A DNA stretch of 64,000 nt from Toxorhynchites rutilus septentrionalis (GCF_029784135.1 NC_073746.1:163794296-163858295), one strand, 5' to 3'; positions 1-12,214 are shown, counted from the stretch's first letter. The notes: generated from the sequence alone by a model not told the origin. Made by a program: numbers and translations.

Positions 1-225
1 GAATCAGTCGAACAAATTACATATGAAATCTTTTTATATTGACTGTGGATTTAATTTTACACTCTGAAACGTGTTTCTACATTAATAACTTAATAACAAC
101 TGAGGGTAGAGATAAAAAAATTTAAGTACAGCTTTGCGTCTAGAGAATTTAACTTATTGTAAGATATATACAAGTGCGAACCGGAGAACTATCATGACAG
201 AAAACTTTGACATGGAAACCAGTAT

Positions 226-495
226 CTTCTTGAATGGCGCGTTAACGTTAACGGAACTTTTGCCGTCTCAACATATGCGTTAATTAGCGTCAATTATTAA
301 TACTTAGTTGAGATTTCTTGAGCCAAATAACACGCCTTGAACGTATTCCTAGGAGCAAGCTCTAGAATACGCGTGACCACAGTGCAAGTCGAAGGAAATT
401 TCTTCAACGAATAAACCCCCGGCCAGAACAGGAATCGAACCTGAACACCCGGCATGATAATGTGAGTCACTAACCACTCGGCCACGGGTGCACAT
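226..495 (-). mobile_element. tRNA-Ser-like SINE with 13-bp TSD
   Basis: On the minus strand the element starts with a tRNA-like head (about 495 down to 420). It has an A-box-like TGGCCGAGTGGTTAG and a B-box-like GGTTCGATTCC, the internal promoter layout of RNA polymerase III SINEs. About 190 bp of non-tRNA body follow. The target-site duplication TGGAAACCAGTAT lies at 213-225 and 496-508 and is perfect, which fixes the boundaries. There is no poly(A) tail. The length of 270 bp fits insect tRNA-derived SINEs. The serine-type resemblance comes from the head sequence only. It is a retroposed copy, not a functional tRNA gene. Confidence 0.85.
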
Positions 496-659
496 TGGAA
501 ACCAGTATATTTATTATGAATATTTTTTTTAGTAATCCGTTTATTTTCACGGGCTCAGTTACATATGTTTCAAAGTTATTACGAATCGTCAGGATATCAG
601 AGAGCATGCTAAAAAGTATGGGAAATCCTGAAAAATCAGGAAGATTGGCATCTCTGCTT

Positions 660-895
660 ACCACGTACAGAAATGCTTTTGAATCCGGACGGTTTTCAAT
701 CCGGACACTTTTCCATTATATTCAATATCATACCGAAACCATAACATCTTTTGCATGTAGAATTGATATGACTGTTCGTAATTATTGTATCAATTTAGTG
801 TAGTGTCAAGCATTGTACCAGTTGTTAACAAAAAATGGTAAAAATCAAAACTAATATTTGTGTTTCACAAACCCTGTCCAGAATGAAAAACACCT
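660..895. repeat. dispersed repeat, TCCGGAC family, copy 1
   Basis: This block matches 60408-60640 over about 230 bp with moderate divergence. Shared marks are paired AATCCGGAC motifs at the left, a CAATATCAT stretch, a TTGTATCAATTTAG stretch and GTTAACAAAAAATG. A third, shorter cluster of the same motif lies near 61885-62125. No coding potential or clear terminal structure was seen, so the class is unknown. Confidence 0.6.
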
Positions 896-1340
896 TCAGA
901 AGAGCTTGGACTCTTCGTGATTGACCTCAACCAGCGAAATTGCACAAAGAACACACTGAATGACGCTTGGGAGTAGCAAACCATTCTCATTGTGCAAATT
1001 TCGGTGATTTGAACCTTCAATAGTCAATAACGACTCCGGCCATGTCATTGCAATCACCAGGGGAAGGGAAGGAATGTAAGTATGGTATTCGCAGCCAGAA
1101 GGGTCGCCTCTATAGCGAGGTTCCCTTGGAATTATCATGGAAGGGATAGTTGTTAGTGGGGGGAGATAGAAATCACGATTCACTGTGGTGAGTGATGTGA
1201 TTAGGAGTTTATCCATCTCTTTATTTGCATAGTAACCATGGATAACAGGTACTTGGATCTTTCGCCTCAGGTTTTCTGAACCCTCTGCTCTGGTTCTCAA
1301 TAGTATCAGGTTCTTTTTCGGACATGCTACTATAGAGATC
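896..1340 (-). repeat. dispersed repeat related to 55590-55925
   Basis: Read on the minus strand, this block follows 55590-55925 closely: the same GCTATAGAGGCGAC stretch, the same CATTCCTTCCCTTCCCC stretch and the same GTGTTCTTTGTGCAATTT stretch in the same order. The plus-strand copy near 55.6 kb runs on to a CTAG-type end at 56082 that resembles a Helitron 3' terminus. The short open frames across both copies are not conserved in length, so I do not call a gene. Confidence 0.6.
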
Positions 1341-3164
1341 TTTCATTCGAAGGCGGAATTAACATGACACATCGCATGTTTTGTGTGCAAAACCTAAAAT
1401 TCAGTTTACATGCGTCGCAAGAACTTACGTCGCAATTTAGATTTCAGATTCATATTTACATGCGTCGCAAAAAAAATCCAGCGGTAAGTTACATTGCATA
1501 TAACATTCAAATTGCTCGAGTCATGTTCTACTCAAGCAAAATAGATAAATCAACTAACACTTTATCATGGTAAGTCATCCAACTGCGAAACATTTTATCT
1601 TCACAAACATGTAATGCAATAAATATATTACCAAAATCATTATATAAAACAAACACCAATCCTGTCTGACACGGTCTAGCTGCCCTGGAAACCGATATAT
1701 AGTGCAAACTATCGGCCAGAAAACAATATCAATAGCAGTAATGCAATTTTAGGCGGTACTGATAATAAATCATACAATCGCAAATGTTTTTCGGGTTTGC
1801 AAAATTCTGGCGCCGATTCCCGCTTCTTCGCTGATTTCTGTCGAAAAAGCGCAGAATTTGGCCAACAATGATCGAAACGATAATGAATTACAAACGTATC
1901 CGCCACGGAGGTGGCATTGCTGGCATTTTTCCGATTGAGCTCGAGAAAGCATTTCTGTACGGAACGAACTCGGAACGGAAATGCAGTGGACCGATTTTTT
2001 TCGGCGCTCAACAAAACAACAAACCGGGTGCTCTAGAGAGACAACGCTGAAAGTCAGACCGCTGTGAGCCATTTTATTGCTCCCATCAATACTGTTTACA
2101 TTTTTCATCTGTGCCCGCCGTCGCTCCCCCATCGACATCAAAATAAATGATGCTTAGCATTCATTTGACTTCGCCCCAAAGCCCATAACGACACAGCGGA
2201 ATATATTTTTGCCTCCCCCGCCGAGCGCCATTATACGCATGAAGAATAACAATCATCTCCACAGTCAAACGCCCCCAGAATATGCCCATCGGAAAAGGGC
2301 CGCTCTAATCGCCGTTTTTGGGTCATCGTGGTAATGTATATTGTGGTGGTGGCTTTTAACAATAATTTGATGATGATGACGATGATGATGCTGGTTGTAT
2401 CCTAATCAATGGATGGCAATATGTGCGCATAAAACGAGATGACTAATGCTTCTAGAGATGACTAATGCTTCACCAATGCGCATTTCAAACGATTGAAGGA
2501 GGAATCGGATAATGTTTATTCGGTTTATATTAACCAAATGAAGTATAGTTACGATTGTTTTTATTCTTTATTCGTAACCCTGTCACGCCCAAGCGAAATA
2601 TTTTTCCCTTCTACAAAAATCGTTATCGATTGTTCGATTATTATTGAATCGATATTTTTTTTACTGAATGTCAAAATTAAAGGTATGTCCAAGGCAGCAA
2701 ATGTGTTTCTGAACGAATAAAAAAATAGCTGTCGAACATGTTCCGATCTGATTTAACAAGGACCACATAATAAATGTGTTATGTGCAATGTCCACTTGTG
2801 CTTCACAAGTAAACGAATTTTTATCGTAGAATTCCAAAACTACCTATTTATTTTACTTTTCTGATAATTTGTATTACGTTTTTTGTATTACAATGCAATA
2901 AGTAAAATACCGATATATTGAACATAACTCTTCGTGTATTTACTTTTATGGTCCATAAGGAAAAATATTTTCCATGAAATTATAGGAAACCTATACACCC
3001 TGCTATGATTTGCTGGTGATATTGTCTTACTTTACACCCACAGTAGCTAAAATAATGTGTTGTGTTGGCATATTTAATCTTGGAAATCTTATGGGCCTGA
3101 AAGGGTTAATATGCTGGATTTGAAGCATTTAAATTTTTCTTATTTTTATGTCATAGAGGCTGTT
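1341..3164. other. unannotated stretch
   Basis: I see no gene or clear element. A GAT-rich run lies near 2367-2391, and a 19-bp unit (CTAGAGATGACTAATGCTT) is repeated in tandem near 2436-2471. Short overlapping ORFs at 1709-2141 lack any recognisable motif. Confidence 0.5.
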
Positions 3165-3512
3165 TTGACGTAGGACTACGTTCTTACATTAAGGGTGCCA
3201 AATCGGAAAACAGGTCACGTTTTTATGAAATAAAGTTAACGTTAATTACTATTTTTGCTGCGAACGGATTTTAAAGATTTGCATACCAATCGAATCGGAA
3301 ATTTTCTAAAATTTATTTGATATGTTATACATTACAATCCCACAGTCTGTATATGGTTTGAATTTATGAAAATTGGAAACATTCCCATTTCCCCATACAT
3401 TTGTTCTGTCCATTTGAATACTTTCCCGAACAGAGCTGTCAATATCGGGCAAAGTTTGCCTAGTCCTACGTCCTAAGCGGTCGTGTCTCGGATAGAACCC
3501 CTCGATTTTTTT
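3165..3512 (+). repeat. GACGTAG-palindrome repeat, short copy
   Basis: The left end carries the palindrome GACGTAGGACTACGTT (3167-3182), followed by a block shared with 15098 onward, 58852 onward and the reverse of 29722: AAGGGTGCCAAATC, CAGGTCACGTTTTTATG, CATACATTTGTTCTG, GAACAGAGCTGTCAATA. The right end carries CCTACGTC and then GCGGTCGTGTC with a partly complementary GATAGAACCCC. The element is about 350 bp. No protein is encoded. Class unknown. Confidence 0.6.
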
Positions 3513-3646
3513 TATTATATTTTAATTTATTTTCTCTTCAGCACTGCAGAGACTATTTAAGCGCCGTGCATAAATTACGTAACGCTAAAAATACGAATTT
3601 TGAACCCCCTCCTCGTCTTACGTAACGCAAGTCGTATACCTAACAC

Positions 3647-5325
3647 CAGAGCTGCTCAGTTTCATCAATATCACTGACAACTGACGTGCAACGTTAGTCA
3701 CTTGCGATTGACGAAATACTTGTTCCAATGGTGGTGACTGACCAAGTACGATGCCACAAGATGCCTGTGGTGGGGCTCGTCAATACGATTTGACCGATCA
3801 TGTTGGCCGTAAAAATGTCCGTAACGAGTTGTTCATTGTCGCAGATTGTATTTCATCTTCATCGAGCAAAGCTACGATTCTCGTTTCGGTTGATAGCTTT
3901 GAATTCATTGATTTTTTTAAAAGTAAATACTATGTCGAACGGTGAGCACAGTAGTTTGGGGTATCCCTCTATATCCGTATTCAGTTAGTAATGACTTTTG
4001 GCTACTTCACGCAGTTTCTCCGCCAAAACAACTAAACAGTCAGTCAGGCGTTTAGTCGCTATCTCCCTCTACCGACTCAACTATATCATTTCATTCTTCT
4101 CAGTCAAATTGCCCTCATTGCATTTTGAAGTGACTTCCCCCAAAACGAATTCGTTCCTCTCTTTCTCTCTCCCATGTACGTGTGCATGCATCGATGTTTG
4201 AGTTCAACGTGGTTTTACATACGCTACAGGTGAGCTAGATTCTATTGTATCGTACACGAAAATTACTCACACGTATAAAATAGCTTGCAGTGTGTGTGTG
4301 CGCTTTTTTGCTCTTTATTTACTAATACTAACGCGAAGACCTTTATAGCACACTTGATAAATGTCTAAGTTCGTTGGTTTGAGTTCACGATGGGTAGAAA
4401 ATAAACCGTCCGTTGATGGAGTAACTTCTTTTTTGCATCAGAAATAAAGTTTTCGTTCCTCTTTATATGGACGTCAAATAAGATTGCGTACGTGGGAATA
4501 AAATTATTGTCAGGGGGAAATGGAAGTGTGGATTGAAGTCAGTTGAATGAAGAGCCAGATTTGTATTCATTAGGCGAGTCGGTTAAAATAACCACTGACT
4601 GGACTAGTTGACCAGTCATCCTCGCTAGTCAACGCTAGTCAATGAGTAATTCCAAATGAAATCGACAAATGACAAAACATGAATATTTTTGATTCGAATG
4701 AAAGTGTGTATTCCGTTTGTGTTAGAGGAAACATGAATTTTTCACAGCAATTGGGAAACTCGAGCGTAACTTTTGAAAAGGGCGTATCGATTTTAGTAAG
4801 AGAAATCTTTGATAATTTATATCTAAAAAACTATGAGTCGTACCGAAATAGTGTCTTAGAAAGAGTTATAGAGTATTGATGGTTGAATATGAAAAAAAAG
4901 TACACTGAGAAAATAAATTAGTACTCTTTTTTTTATTTACTAATTTTTTTTTCTCAGTTTATAACTCTTTCTAAGACACTATTTCGGTACGACTCATAGT
5001 TTTTGAGATATAAATTATCAAAGATTTCTTTTACTACAATCGACACGCCCTTTTCAAAAGTTACGCTTGAGTCAAAAAATTCCCAATTGCTGTGAAAAAC
5101 TCATATTTCCTCCAACCCAAACGGAATACACACTTTCATTGGACTCAAAAATACAAGTTTTTAAAATCTGCATTTTTAGGACGATTTCATTTGGAATTGC
5201 TGCAATTCATTTTCTAATCAAGTCACTTTTTGTTGCCGGCGACTGCCGAAGTAGTTCTAGTCGAAGCGAAGCTACTGAGAGTAGAGTCGGTCCTCATTTT
5301 TCACCTTCGAAGATTCCGGGCCCTG
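3647..5325 (+). mobile_element. hAT-like non-autonomous element, copy 1
   Basis: This copy matches the reverse complement of 19103-20002 over several hundred bases, with shared blocks at 3960-4290 and 4440-4640. Its right end is GGGCCCTG at 5325, the same terminus as the left end of the 19103 copy. The left end (CAGAGC near 3647) is less certain and no duplication could be matched. A 559-bp foldback element at 4644-5202 splits it. A partial third copy is at 46718-47012. No transposase is present. Confidence 0.6.
4644..5202. mobile_element. foldback element with ~245-bp inverted arms
   Basis: The left arm (4644 to about 4890) and right arm (about 4955-5202) are near-perfect inverted copies separated by an AT-rich loop. 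Landmarks such as GAAAGTGTGTATTCCGTTTG and AACTATGAGTCGTACCGAAA occur in both arms in opposite orientation. CAAT flanks both sides (4640-4643 and 5203-5206). The related repeat at 19205-19240 has the uninterrupted sequence, giving an empty-site control. The short ORF inside the left arm (4679-4879) is not supported as a gene. Confidence 0.8.
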
Positions 5326-6985
5326 GTTTTAACTATGCATATAACAGGTTCGGAATAAAATTAGTTCATCTGTTATATTTTTTATTAAGTTACCTGCACA
5401 ACCAAAACATGTTAACTTTGAAAAATCATTACTCAAAAACGAAAACCTCTCTGATTTTTGGAAATAATATGCAAGAAGAAACCTTCGAACCATGTAAACT
5501 ATAAATACAAATGCTATAATCAATTACGAAAACAAAATTCAATTTTTTGGCAAGTGTGATATTTTTTTCAAAAAAGGCTAGCTCACTGGTTTCAATTTGA
5601 TATATCGATCATCTGAATCGGTCCAGTAGTTAAAAGTTATGAAATTTAAAAATGTCATTTTTGGAAAAAAATAAAATAGCGAAATACAAAAATACTAATG
5701 AAAGAATAAAAGAATACAGGTCTATTATTTCGCGATGAGGAACAAAACCACCAATTTTCTCGAAAAACTGAGAACCATTGGTCTACGCGGATAGTGCGAT
5801 GACCATATTGGTTTGGCATGGAATGGCTGAATAACAAACTTGATTTTACCTTAATTTAGCTTGTTTAATAAATGATCCTCGATAAAAATTAACCATATCC
5901 GTTCTCTCTCATACCGCGCCACTGCAACAGAAGTGTATATCCTACCCAACACTTCTCTTACATATTTATAAATCCTTATACACCACTGAAATTGGACAGT
6001 GTTGATGTTAACATACTATAAAATCCTAGCGATGCATACATATCCTAGTGCAACATACCGCACCTGAAAATCCATGGAAATCATTAAAGCAAGACGAACA
6101 GTTTCAATTTCCTTCCTAATAAAAACAAGACTGAAAATGAGAAGAATTAGCAGATAACTTTTAATTCTATTAACAGATATCTCCAATTTTTTCTCTAACA
6201 CTTCTCCGTTTTTCTTTACGAGAATTTCGATATAAGCACTAACATTCATTGAATGTGTGACAAGCCGACAAATGTGTAAACTTACATTACATCAAGTGAC
6301 ATAGTATTTCCCGTCTTGACCATAATAGTGCGATGACCAACAAACTGCTTTGATCGTCGAAGGAGTCTGACAAACCATTTAACAGCAAAAAGTGAAGAAC
6401 TTGTTTTGTCGTTTGTGTTTTGTTGCACGTCGTTCGATGATAATGTTGCAATGGTCGTCATAACAGCCAAAATATGTGTAGTGACAGTGACAAATTTCAG
6501 CTCTGCCTAACACATAGCATGTAACGCGACAACTTTGGTGTTGTCTCGATGATGTTGTTGGATGATGACTTTCGCGTTGGTGTTGCTGGAATGGATTTTC
6601 GTTCGATACTGATGAGTTTTTCTTTTCTTTCAGTACAATTTCTTCTCCTTTTCGATTTTCTTTCTTCCTAGTTTCATTTATTGATGCTTCATACCTTACA
6701 TTCATACCGCCGGGGGTGTTTTGGAGATGCTGTTGTTTTAAATGATGAAGGATTAATTTTTTTTTCCTTGAAAATATAGGAAACGTATCTAAAATCCGTT
6801 TTAGTCACCTTCGTGAATGATGTTTTGGAGAAAGAGAGAGCGAGAAAGAGATATAGAGTTGTATCATAAAATTTATGAATTTTTACAGTTCATTCGCCAC
6901 ATGTCTTGGAATCTTAGAAAACTTATCCTAAGCGCCGACTGGTTGGATGCTAGCTGAAGGACTGCCGAATCGTAATTGCTTTTAA
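5326..6985. other. unannotated stretch
   Basis: AT-rich sequence with several short ORFs on both strands and no recognisable domain. I see no terminal repeats that pair up here. Confidence 0.45.
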
Positions 6986-7318
6986 AGGTGCGTCCACATT
7001 ATGCCGAATGATGCCGATCGGTCTGTACCAGGCGGCATATTCGGTTCGTTATGTAGTGTGGACGCCCCATGTGGTTCACTAAGCCGAAGCGCCATCGGAT
7101 GCACGAAGCCGTCACGAACACACGAAGCACAATGTCGTCAACGCTAATTTGCTTCGTTTTGTTTTGGATCGACTTTCTCGAACCGGACCCACTTGTTTCG
7201 GGTTGGGTTCGGTTTGATTCGAGTCGGTTTTCGGCACGTCGGCAAGCCCGGGCGGTACGTCCACATTTAGTTGGCTTTACCGGGCGGCCAAGGCCGATTG
7301 GCGTAATGTGGACGCGTC
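6986..7318. mobile_element. TTAA-flanked MITE, 333 bp
   Basis: The termini are inverted: GTGCGTCCACATTATGCC at the left and GGCGTAATGTGGACGCG at the right. TTAA flanks both sides (6982-6985 and 7319-7322). The GTCCACAT core recurs inside in both orientations near 7055 and 7257. The element is GC-rich compared with its surroundings and overlaps two antiparallel ORFs (6999-7346) that I regard as chance products of the inverted composition. The TTAA target suggests a piggyBac-type mobiliser, but the ends alone do not prove it. Confidence 0.7.
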
Positions 7319-7505
7319 TTAAAACTTGAAACCGAAGAGCGGACAATTTATATCTCTCGCTCTACACTACGTGACTAGTGAGAAATCAACTATCAAAACA
7401 AAAGAGAGAAACAGTGAATATATTTTTTAGCAGAGTCTTTGCATACATTCCAACAAACGCATATTTCATTGTACATAAGGCTTCCACTGAACGGCGCGAA
7501 CAATC

Positions 7506-7664
7506 TTTTTTTTTTTTTATCTGTTTTATAGTGACTTTCAACTCATTTTGGCTGGTTCGTCACTTTTACTTCCATTTTTGGAAGTATGTCGGGAGTGAGA
7601 AATGAACTCGTGACCTTTAGCGTGAGAGGCATGGATGTTACCACTACGCCAGATCGCCTCCTCT
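7506..7664 (-). mobile_element. tRNA-derived SINE with 12-bp TSD
   Basis: On the minus strand it starts with GGAGGCGATCTGGCG, has an A-box-like TGGCGTAGTGGT and a weak B box, and ends in the hairpin module (7531-7563) and a poly(A) run. The target-site duplication GCGCGAACAATC is perfect at 7494-7505 and 7665-7676. It is the same family as 51382-51532. The outer stem of its 3' hairpin is GTGAC/GTCAC. Confidence 0.9.
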
Positions 7665-7763
7665 GCGCGAACAATCGGCAAAGCTGTAATATTTCCAAAT
7701 TAACTCTCTGCTTAACATGGTGTTGACTGATTTCTGTCTAGTGTGAAATGTAAAATTGAAAGG

Positions 7764-7837
7764 TTCAAGTTTCAGGTTTTGAATTAAAGAGACTTCAAAC
7801 TCCGAGAGTTAATTCGTCTCTTGCCCTTGAGGGCGGG
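7764..7837 (-). mobile_element. mini-retroposon with hairpin 7789-7820
   Basis: A 74-bp insert flanked by AAATTGAAAGG (7753-7763) and AAATTTAAAGG (7838-7848), one mismatch. On the minus strand it begins with a short lead, then the hairpin GAGAC...GTCTC with inner stem AACT/AGTT, then an AT-rich tail containing AACCTGAAAC. The same lead plus hairpin forms the 3' half of the 205-bp SINE at 29161-29365, so this is either a 5'-truncated copy or a small independent unit. Confidence 0.65.
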
Positions 7838-8039
7838 AAATTTAAAGGAAAAACTAATGCAAATTTTATCATTCTTGCTCGAGCTTTTAACCGCTATGGA
7901 TGTTTGTCATATTGGTCTCACCCTGTACGGATTCGGGGCCAGCATGACCCTAACATTGGTGCAGGGAAAAGCCCTTTTTAGTGTGCTTGAGGAATTTGCT
8001 TCTGAAAAGGGCCTGCTTATCTTTTGCTGAAAGTAGAAA

Positions 8040-9054
8040 AAATGAGACAACAGAGAAACACAATTTATACCTCTCGCTCGATGTAACGAGACATTGGAGA
8101 AAAAGTAGAAGAGTCTGTGCCTAGAGGCACGGACTGAAACTTGACGTAGGACCTTTTGAATTGAGTTTTCGTAACTGTTCAGAAATCCAAAAATTTAACT
8201 CATTCAATACTCCAAATGATGGCCATGGAAAAATGATTTGTTATATGAACTGAGCTGAACTTCAAAGGTGTTGTAAGAGTTCTAGTGGTAGAAAGAATCC
8301 GTAACCATTAATTATTAATACTTTCTATTTTCAATAATGGAATGCAGAAATAAATTCCAACACTAAGACAAAAATCGACATTCTCTAATTTTCTTGTATC
8401 GATGTTCATAAATGTAATACATAAAAATACAATACAAATCAATGAAACCGTTCTTACAGAAATATTAACCGGTCGGCCACCTTTTTTCTTTCGTTTGTTC
8501 AATTTAGCTGAATATGATAGGAAACCATCTCCCAGCGCATTCTTAAATTTAAGTTCAAACAACTACTTATAACAGGTGATGCAGAACTTGTGACTATGAG
8601 TGCTCCCTTCTGAAGTTTATGTGCATTCTGTAGTGAACTGATCTCAACGGGAAAAAGGAAAAGGGAATAGATAAGTGGATTTGGGAAAGTGTATCTGGCT
8701 AAATATAACCATTAGTACTTCTTGATAAGATATCGCGAACTGGTATGCGTGAATGTACCCCTCGGCAGCCATTTCAGTTAGAGACGTGCATTGAGCCCGA
8801 TATGATTACAAAACAACCTTTCTAATAAAATCTCTATCAAATCAGGCTCTTGTCGAAACATTGGAGATAATAGAGTGTCATCTTCTTCCAAGTCATCTCC
8901 TCTCCTCTCCGTCACGAAAAAAAAACATGTGAGAACGAATGAAGAAACCAGGTCATGGATTAGAAATAAGCAAAACAGTTTACTTTCATGAACGACTCAG
9001 TCGCTAACCATTCACCTAAGTGAAAGTTCTTTTGCTTTTGCTTGTTTTTTATCA
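8040..9054. other. unannotated stretch
   Basis: No gene, terminal repeat or strong composition signal seen. The minus-strand ORF at 8308-8562 has no recognisable motif. Confidence 0.4.
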
Positions 9055-9742
9055 AACGGTTTTATTTAGCTTGCCCTGTAACATGTATGTTTGTATGTTT
9101 GTAACATGTTTGCCTGCAGCGCTGTACCACATTATTATAAATTTGGCCTTCTTCCTGTTGACCGATGTAGTGGCGGACATTTTGAATTTGCATTCCTCAT
9201 GAATCACTGTGTTCTACTAGTCAAGCCCTTTTATTTAATACCCATATTGATGAGGATATATATATACCGCCACTTTGTTCTGGTGGTAATTTTGGATTTG
9301 TATTCCTCATGCATAACTCTGTACTACTAGTCAATTCCTTTCATCTGATATCCATATTGATGGGGTTTTGACAAAATATGTAATCGGCCATTTTGTTACA
9401 GCGGCCATTTTGGATTTGCATTCCTCATGAATAACTGTGTACTACTAGTCAATCCCTTTCATTTAATATCCATATTGATGGGGTTTTGGAAAAACCCATC
9501 TTGGTGAGGTTTTAAGAAAATATGTAATCCGCCATTCCGTAGCGGCCGCCATCTTGGATTTTTAAAATAATGAAATACGCAATTTTATAATGACTGCAGA
9601 GATAAAGGTGTGTTCCAAATTCCAGATCAATCGGTCAACGAAAGAGGTCAAATTTCTATTACATTTCTATTACAGACAAACATGTTACAAACAAACAAAC
9701 ATACAAATTACAGGGAAAGCTAAATAAAACCGTTTAAAAAAT
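9055..9742. mobile_element. foldback element with internal ~120-bp tandem repeats
   Basis: The ends are inverted copies of about 60 bp: AACGGTTTTATTTAGCTT followed by CCCTGTAA and a TGTATGTTTG-rich stretch at the left (9055-9110), and the complement at the right (9680-9742). The interior has about three units of 115-130 bp marked by ATTCCTCATGAATAACTGTG, CTACTAGTCAA and CCATATTGATGGGGTTTTG. Each unit ends in GCCATTTTG or GCCATCTTG motifs. A diverged relative lies at 60800-61790. No transposase is encoded. Confidence 0.7.
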
Positions 9743-9943
9743 CGGAGCTTAGCTTAATTATAACAAATGAATTGGAAAAAGCCATAACATTGAAAACTTA
9801 CAGCTTTGTTGAAAATTTAACTTCATTATAATGATGAAACCAATCCTAATTTTAAATTCAAAATTGAGCAACAAAATGAGACGAACAAGTATATCAAAAT
9901 AAGCAACACGTTACATGTATTTTGCTTGTGAATGACAACACCG

Positions 9944-10166
9944 TATTCACCTAATATGGCCTCGTACGACTTTTTATTGTTCCCCAAGTTGAAGTTGCCA
10001 TTTCGGGGAAAGAGATTTCAGTCGATCGAGGAGATCGAAGAGAAAGCGACGAGAGAACTGAAGGCCATCGCTTCGTCGGCCTACCAGAGATGCATGGAGG
10101 ACTAGGTCAAGCGTTGGCATATGTGTGTTACCTCAGACGGATCATATTTTGAAGGGATAAATTTTA
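9944..10166 (+). pseudogene. mariner transposase C-terminal fossil
   Basis: Read in the frame starting at 9944 the translation contains YSPNMASYDFLLFPKLK. This corresponds to the mariner motif around the third catalytic aspartate (general form YSPDLAPxDFFLFP). Further on come EEIEEKATRELKAIASSAYQ, a single TAG stop near 10104, and the terminal GSYFEG. The N-terminal and first two catalytic regions are missing. The piece is well preserved for a fragment, with no frameshift seen over about 70 codons. It is unrelated to the DD37E elements elsewhere in the window. Confidence 0.8.
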
Positions 10167-10268
10167 GTTTTATTTTATTTAAACAAACAATCGGTACTTT
10201 CTGATCATAGGATATAGCGCAATAGCGATTTTACGTAATATGCATTTGAAACATCTTCATTTATCGTA

Positions 10269-10666
10269 GAGTGATCACTAGGGTGCCAATGAATGTATGG
10301 GAAAAAATCGACCCTAAAATTTCAAAAAGTTACCCTATACAAAATGTTTACCACCTCGAAAAAACAGTGTCGATTTTTGATAATTTTTTTTTTCGAGATG
10401 GCACAAGATCTCGACGCTTCATGCAATTTTAAGACATTTGGCATCAATTTTTTTTTTTCGAAAACCCCGATTTCCTTGACTCGTGACGTTATTTTTCGAT
10501 TTCCAAAAAAAAAACTCAAACTTTGACCGTTTTACGCCACTCTCCCTTAGGTCCGATTGAGCTAATATTTGGCATAGGGTGTTTTTTCGAGGTGGTGAAC
10601 ACTTTTTATGAGGTAACTTTTTGAAATTAGAGATGACCATTTTCATTGGCATCCTAGTGATCACTC
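10269..10666. mobile_element. TA-flanked MITE, 398 bp
   Basis: Terminal inverted repeats of about 25 bp (GAGTGATCACTAGGGTGCCA at the left, the complement with one change at the right) are flanked by TA at 10267-10268 and 10667-10668. Subterminal regions are also inversely related (AAAAAGTTACC and GGTAACTTTTT; TTTTTCGAGGTGG and CCACCTCGAAAAA). The short ORFs are products of the inverted structure. The Tc1/mariner-type target suggests mobilisation by such a transposase. Confidence 0.85.
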
Positions 10667-10669
10667 TAT

Positions 10670-12214
10670 ATATAAATCAAAGAAGTAGTCTTACGTCGAA
10701 AACTATACCATGTAAGCTAACGCCCAATATCCATGCAGTAATGTTATTTGTTGCATTGTGGGAGAATGTGATCTGTTAGTAGAATCGGGAAAACCTACAA
10801 TTTTTCTTCTTTGCATTGTTTACCTGTTTACTATTTCCACTATATTTGTCTTGAGCGAAAAATTCTGTAGATATATCTTATTAATTTCTATATTTTCAAT
10901 CGAAATCCATCCATTCATTGAACATACGTCCAAAATCTCTACACTTTTTCACATTTTCAAAGTCAAAAATGAGTGCTTCTACTGAGAATAATTCAATTCT
11001 AAAATCGAAATTCTATCACAAACACACTATTCATTTATAGAAGTATTTAAGAAACACGTACAAGGCGGACAAGGTCGCCTGTTCGAATAGCAACCTCCAG
11101 TGTCTAAACGAATAGCAACCTCCAGTTTCCTCTCATTCATTTCGTTTCGACAAATGCCAAAGGCAGGCAGCCAAACGAAAATTCATTACTCGGCTAAACT
11201 TGGCCTTCTCACGCGACCCGTTTTCGAGAACCAATGACTATATTGAAATCAGGAAACGGCTCAGAGTTGATTGAGAAATTAAAAGAATCGGAAATCGATG
11301 GCACGGTTCGATCGAATGAAAACGACTTGGTTTATTATACCGATTTCAAAGAAATGTGTTTCCCAAGATTCGGTGGATTTCATTGGATGTGTTTTCTCTT
11401 TTCTACATCAACTTCACTACCGTTGCATAATTTCAAAATAATATCTCGTTAACACTCTATAAGTTGCCGAGCACATGCAAAACATTTCAACACTCATCCA
11501 AACAGTGATTCACCACAGATCTAACAAAACCTCCTATTTGTGGTGTGGCCATAGAATAAACACGCAAACTTCACTACTTGTTCTGTTTATTTTCTTCCCC
11601 TGAAACGTGAGTCTTCGGGCTAGTTCTCATCCATTATTGTGCGCACGTGTTTTCACTCACTTATTTATTTTCACAGACAGTGAACGTGAAGTCGGGGGGT
11701 GAAGCAAATGGCAGATCGAAACACTTCGTAATTAAAACAAATCGCTCCTTGGGGGCACAACGAATGAAAACCAAAATACATTCGCAATAGTTCTTCCTAA
11801 CATTGCCGGTTTAATTAGTGACAAAGACAATGACTGGAATAAATAAACAGTTTTTGTTGTAGCAGCAATGAATGGAATCGAGCATACTGCCGCCCAAAGT
11901 GGATAGAGAATGGATTCGAGAAAGTGCTGAACGACGGCGTTTGTTATTCGCAATGGATTGTATGTATATCCGGTAAGATTTGCTGCTGGAGGGATTAGTT
12001 TCGGCCCCGGTACGACACGCCATTCGTTGCCCATGAGCTAGTAGACCATTTGCGCTGGAACCCAGATATATGTGGATTGATACTGAGCCTCAAGATCTTG
12101 TATTATGCGTTCCATTCAGAAACATCACGGGAACATCAAAATACAAGATCGAAAAGGATGCAGCTTTAAACTGGAGCGTCGCTGTGGGAATTGGAATCAT
12201 TTCGATAGTTGTCA
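10670..12214. other. unannotated stretch
   Basis: No gene recognised. A 19-bp direct repeat (CGAATAGCAACCTCCAGTG-like) occurs twice near 11083-11125. The ORF at 11234-11452 has no motif. Confidence 0.4.

Noticed and set aside
420..495. tRNA gene on the minus strand
   Set aside because: The A and B boxes are there, but the sequence is part of a 270-bp insert with a 13-bp duplication and a non-tRNA body, so it is a SINE head.
4679..5504. ORFs across the foldback element
   Set aside because: The reading is fixed by the inverted arms and crosses its boundary; no domain.
7069..7346. overlapping antiparallel ORFs
   Set aside because: They lie within a TTAA-flanked MITE with inverted internal motifs.
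9155..9560. possible CRISPR-like array
   Set aside because: The units are ~120 bp, diverged, with no short identical repeats and unique spacers, and the window is eukaryotic.
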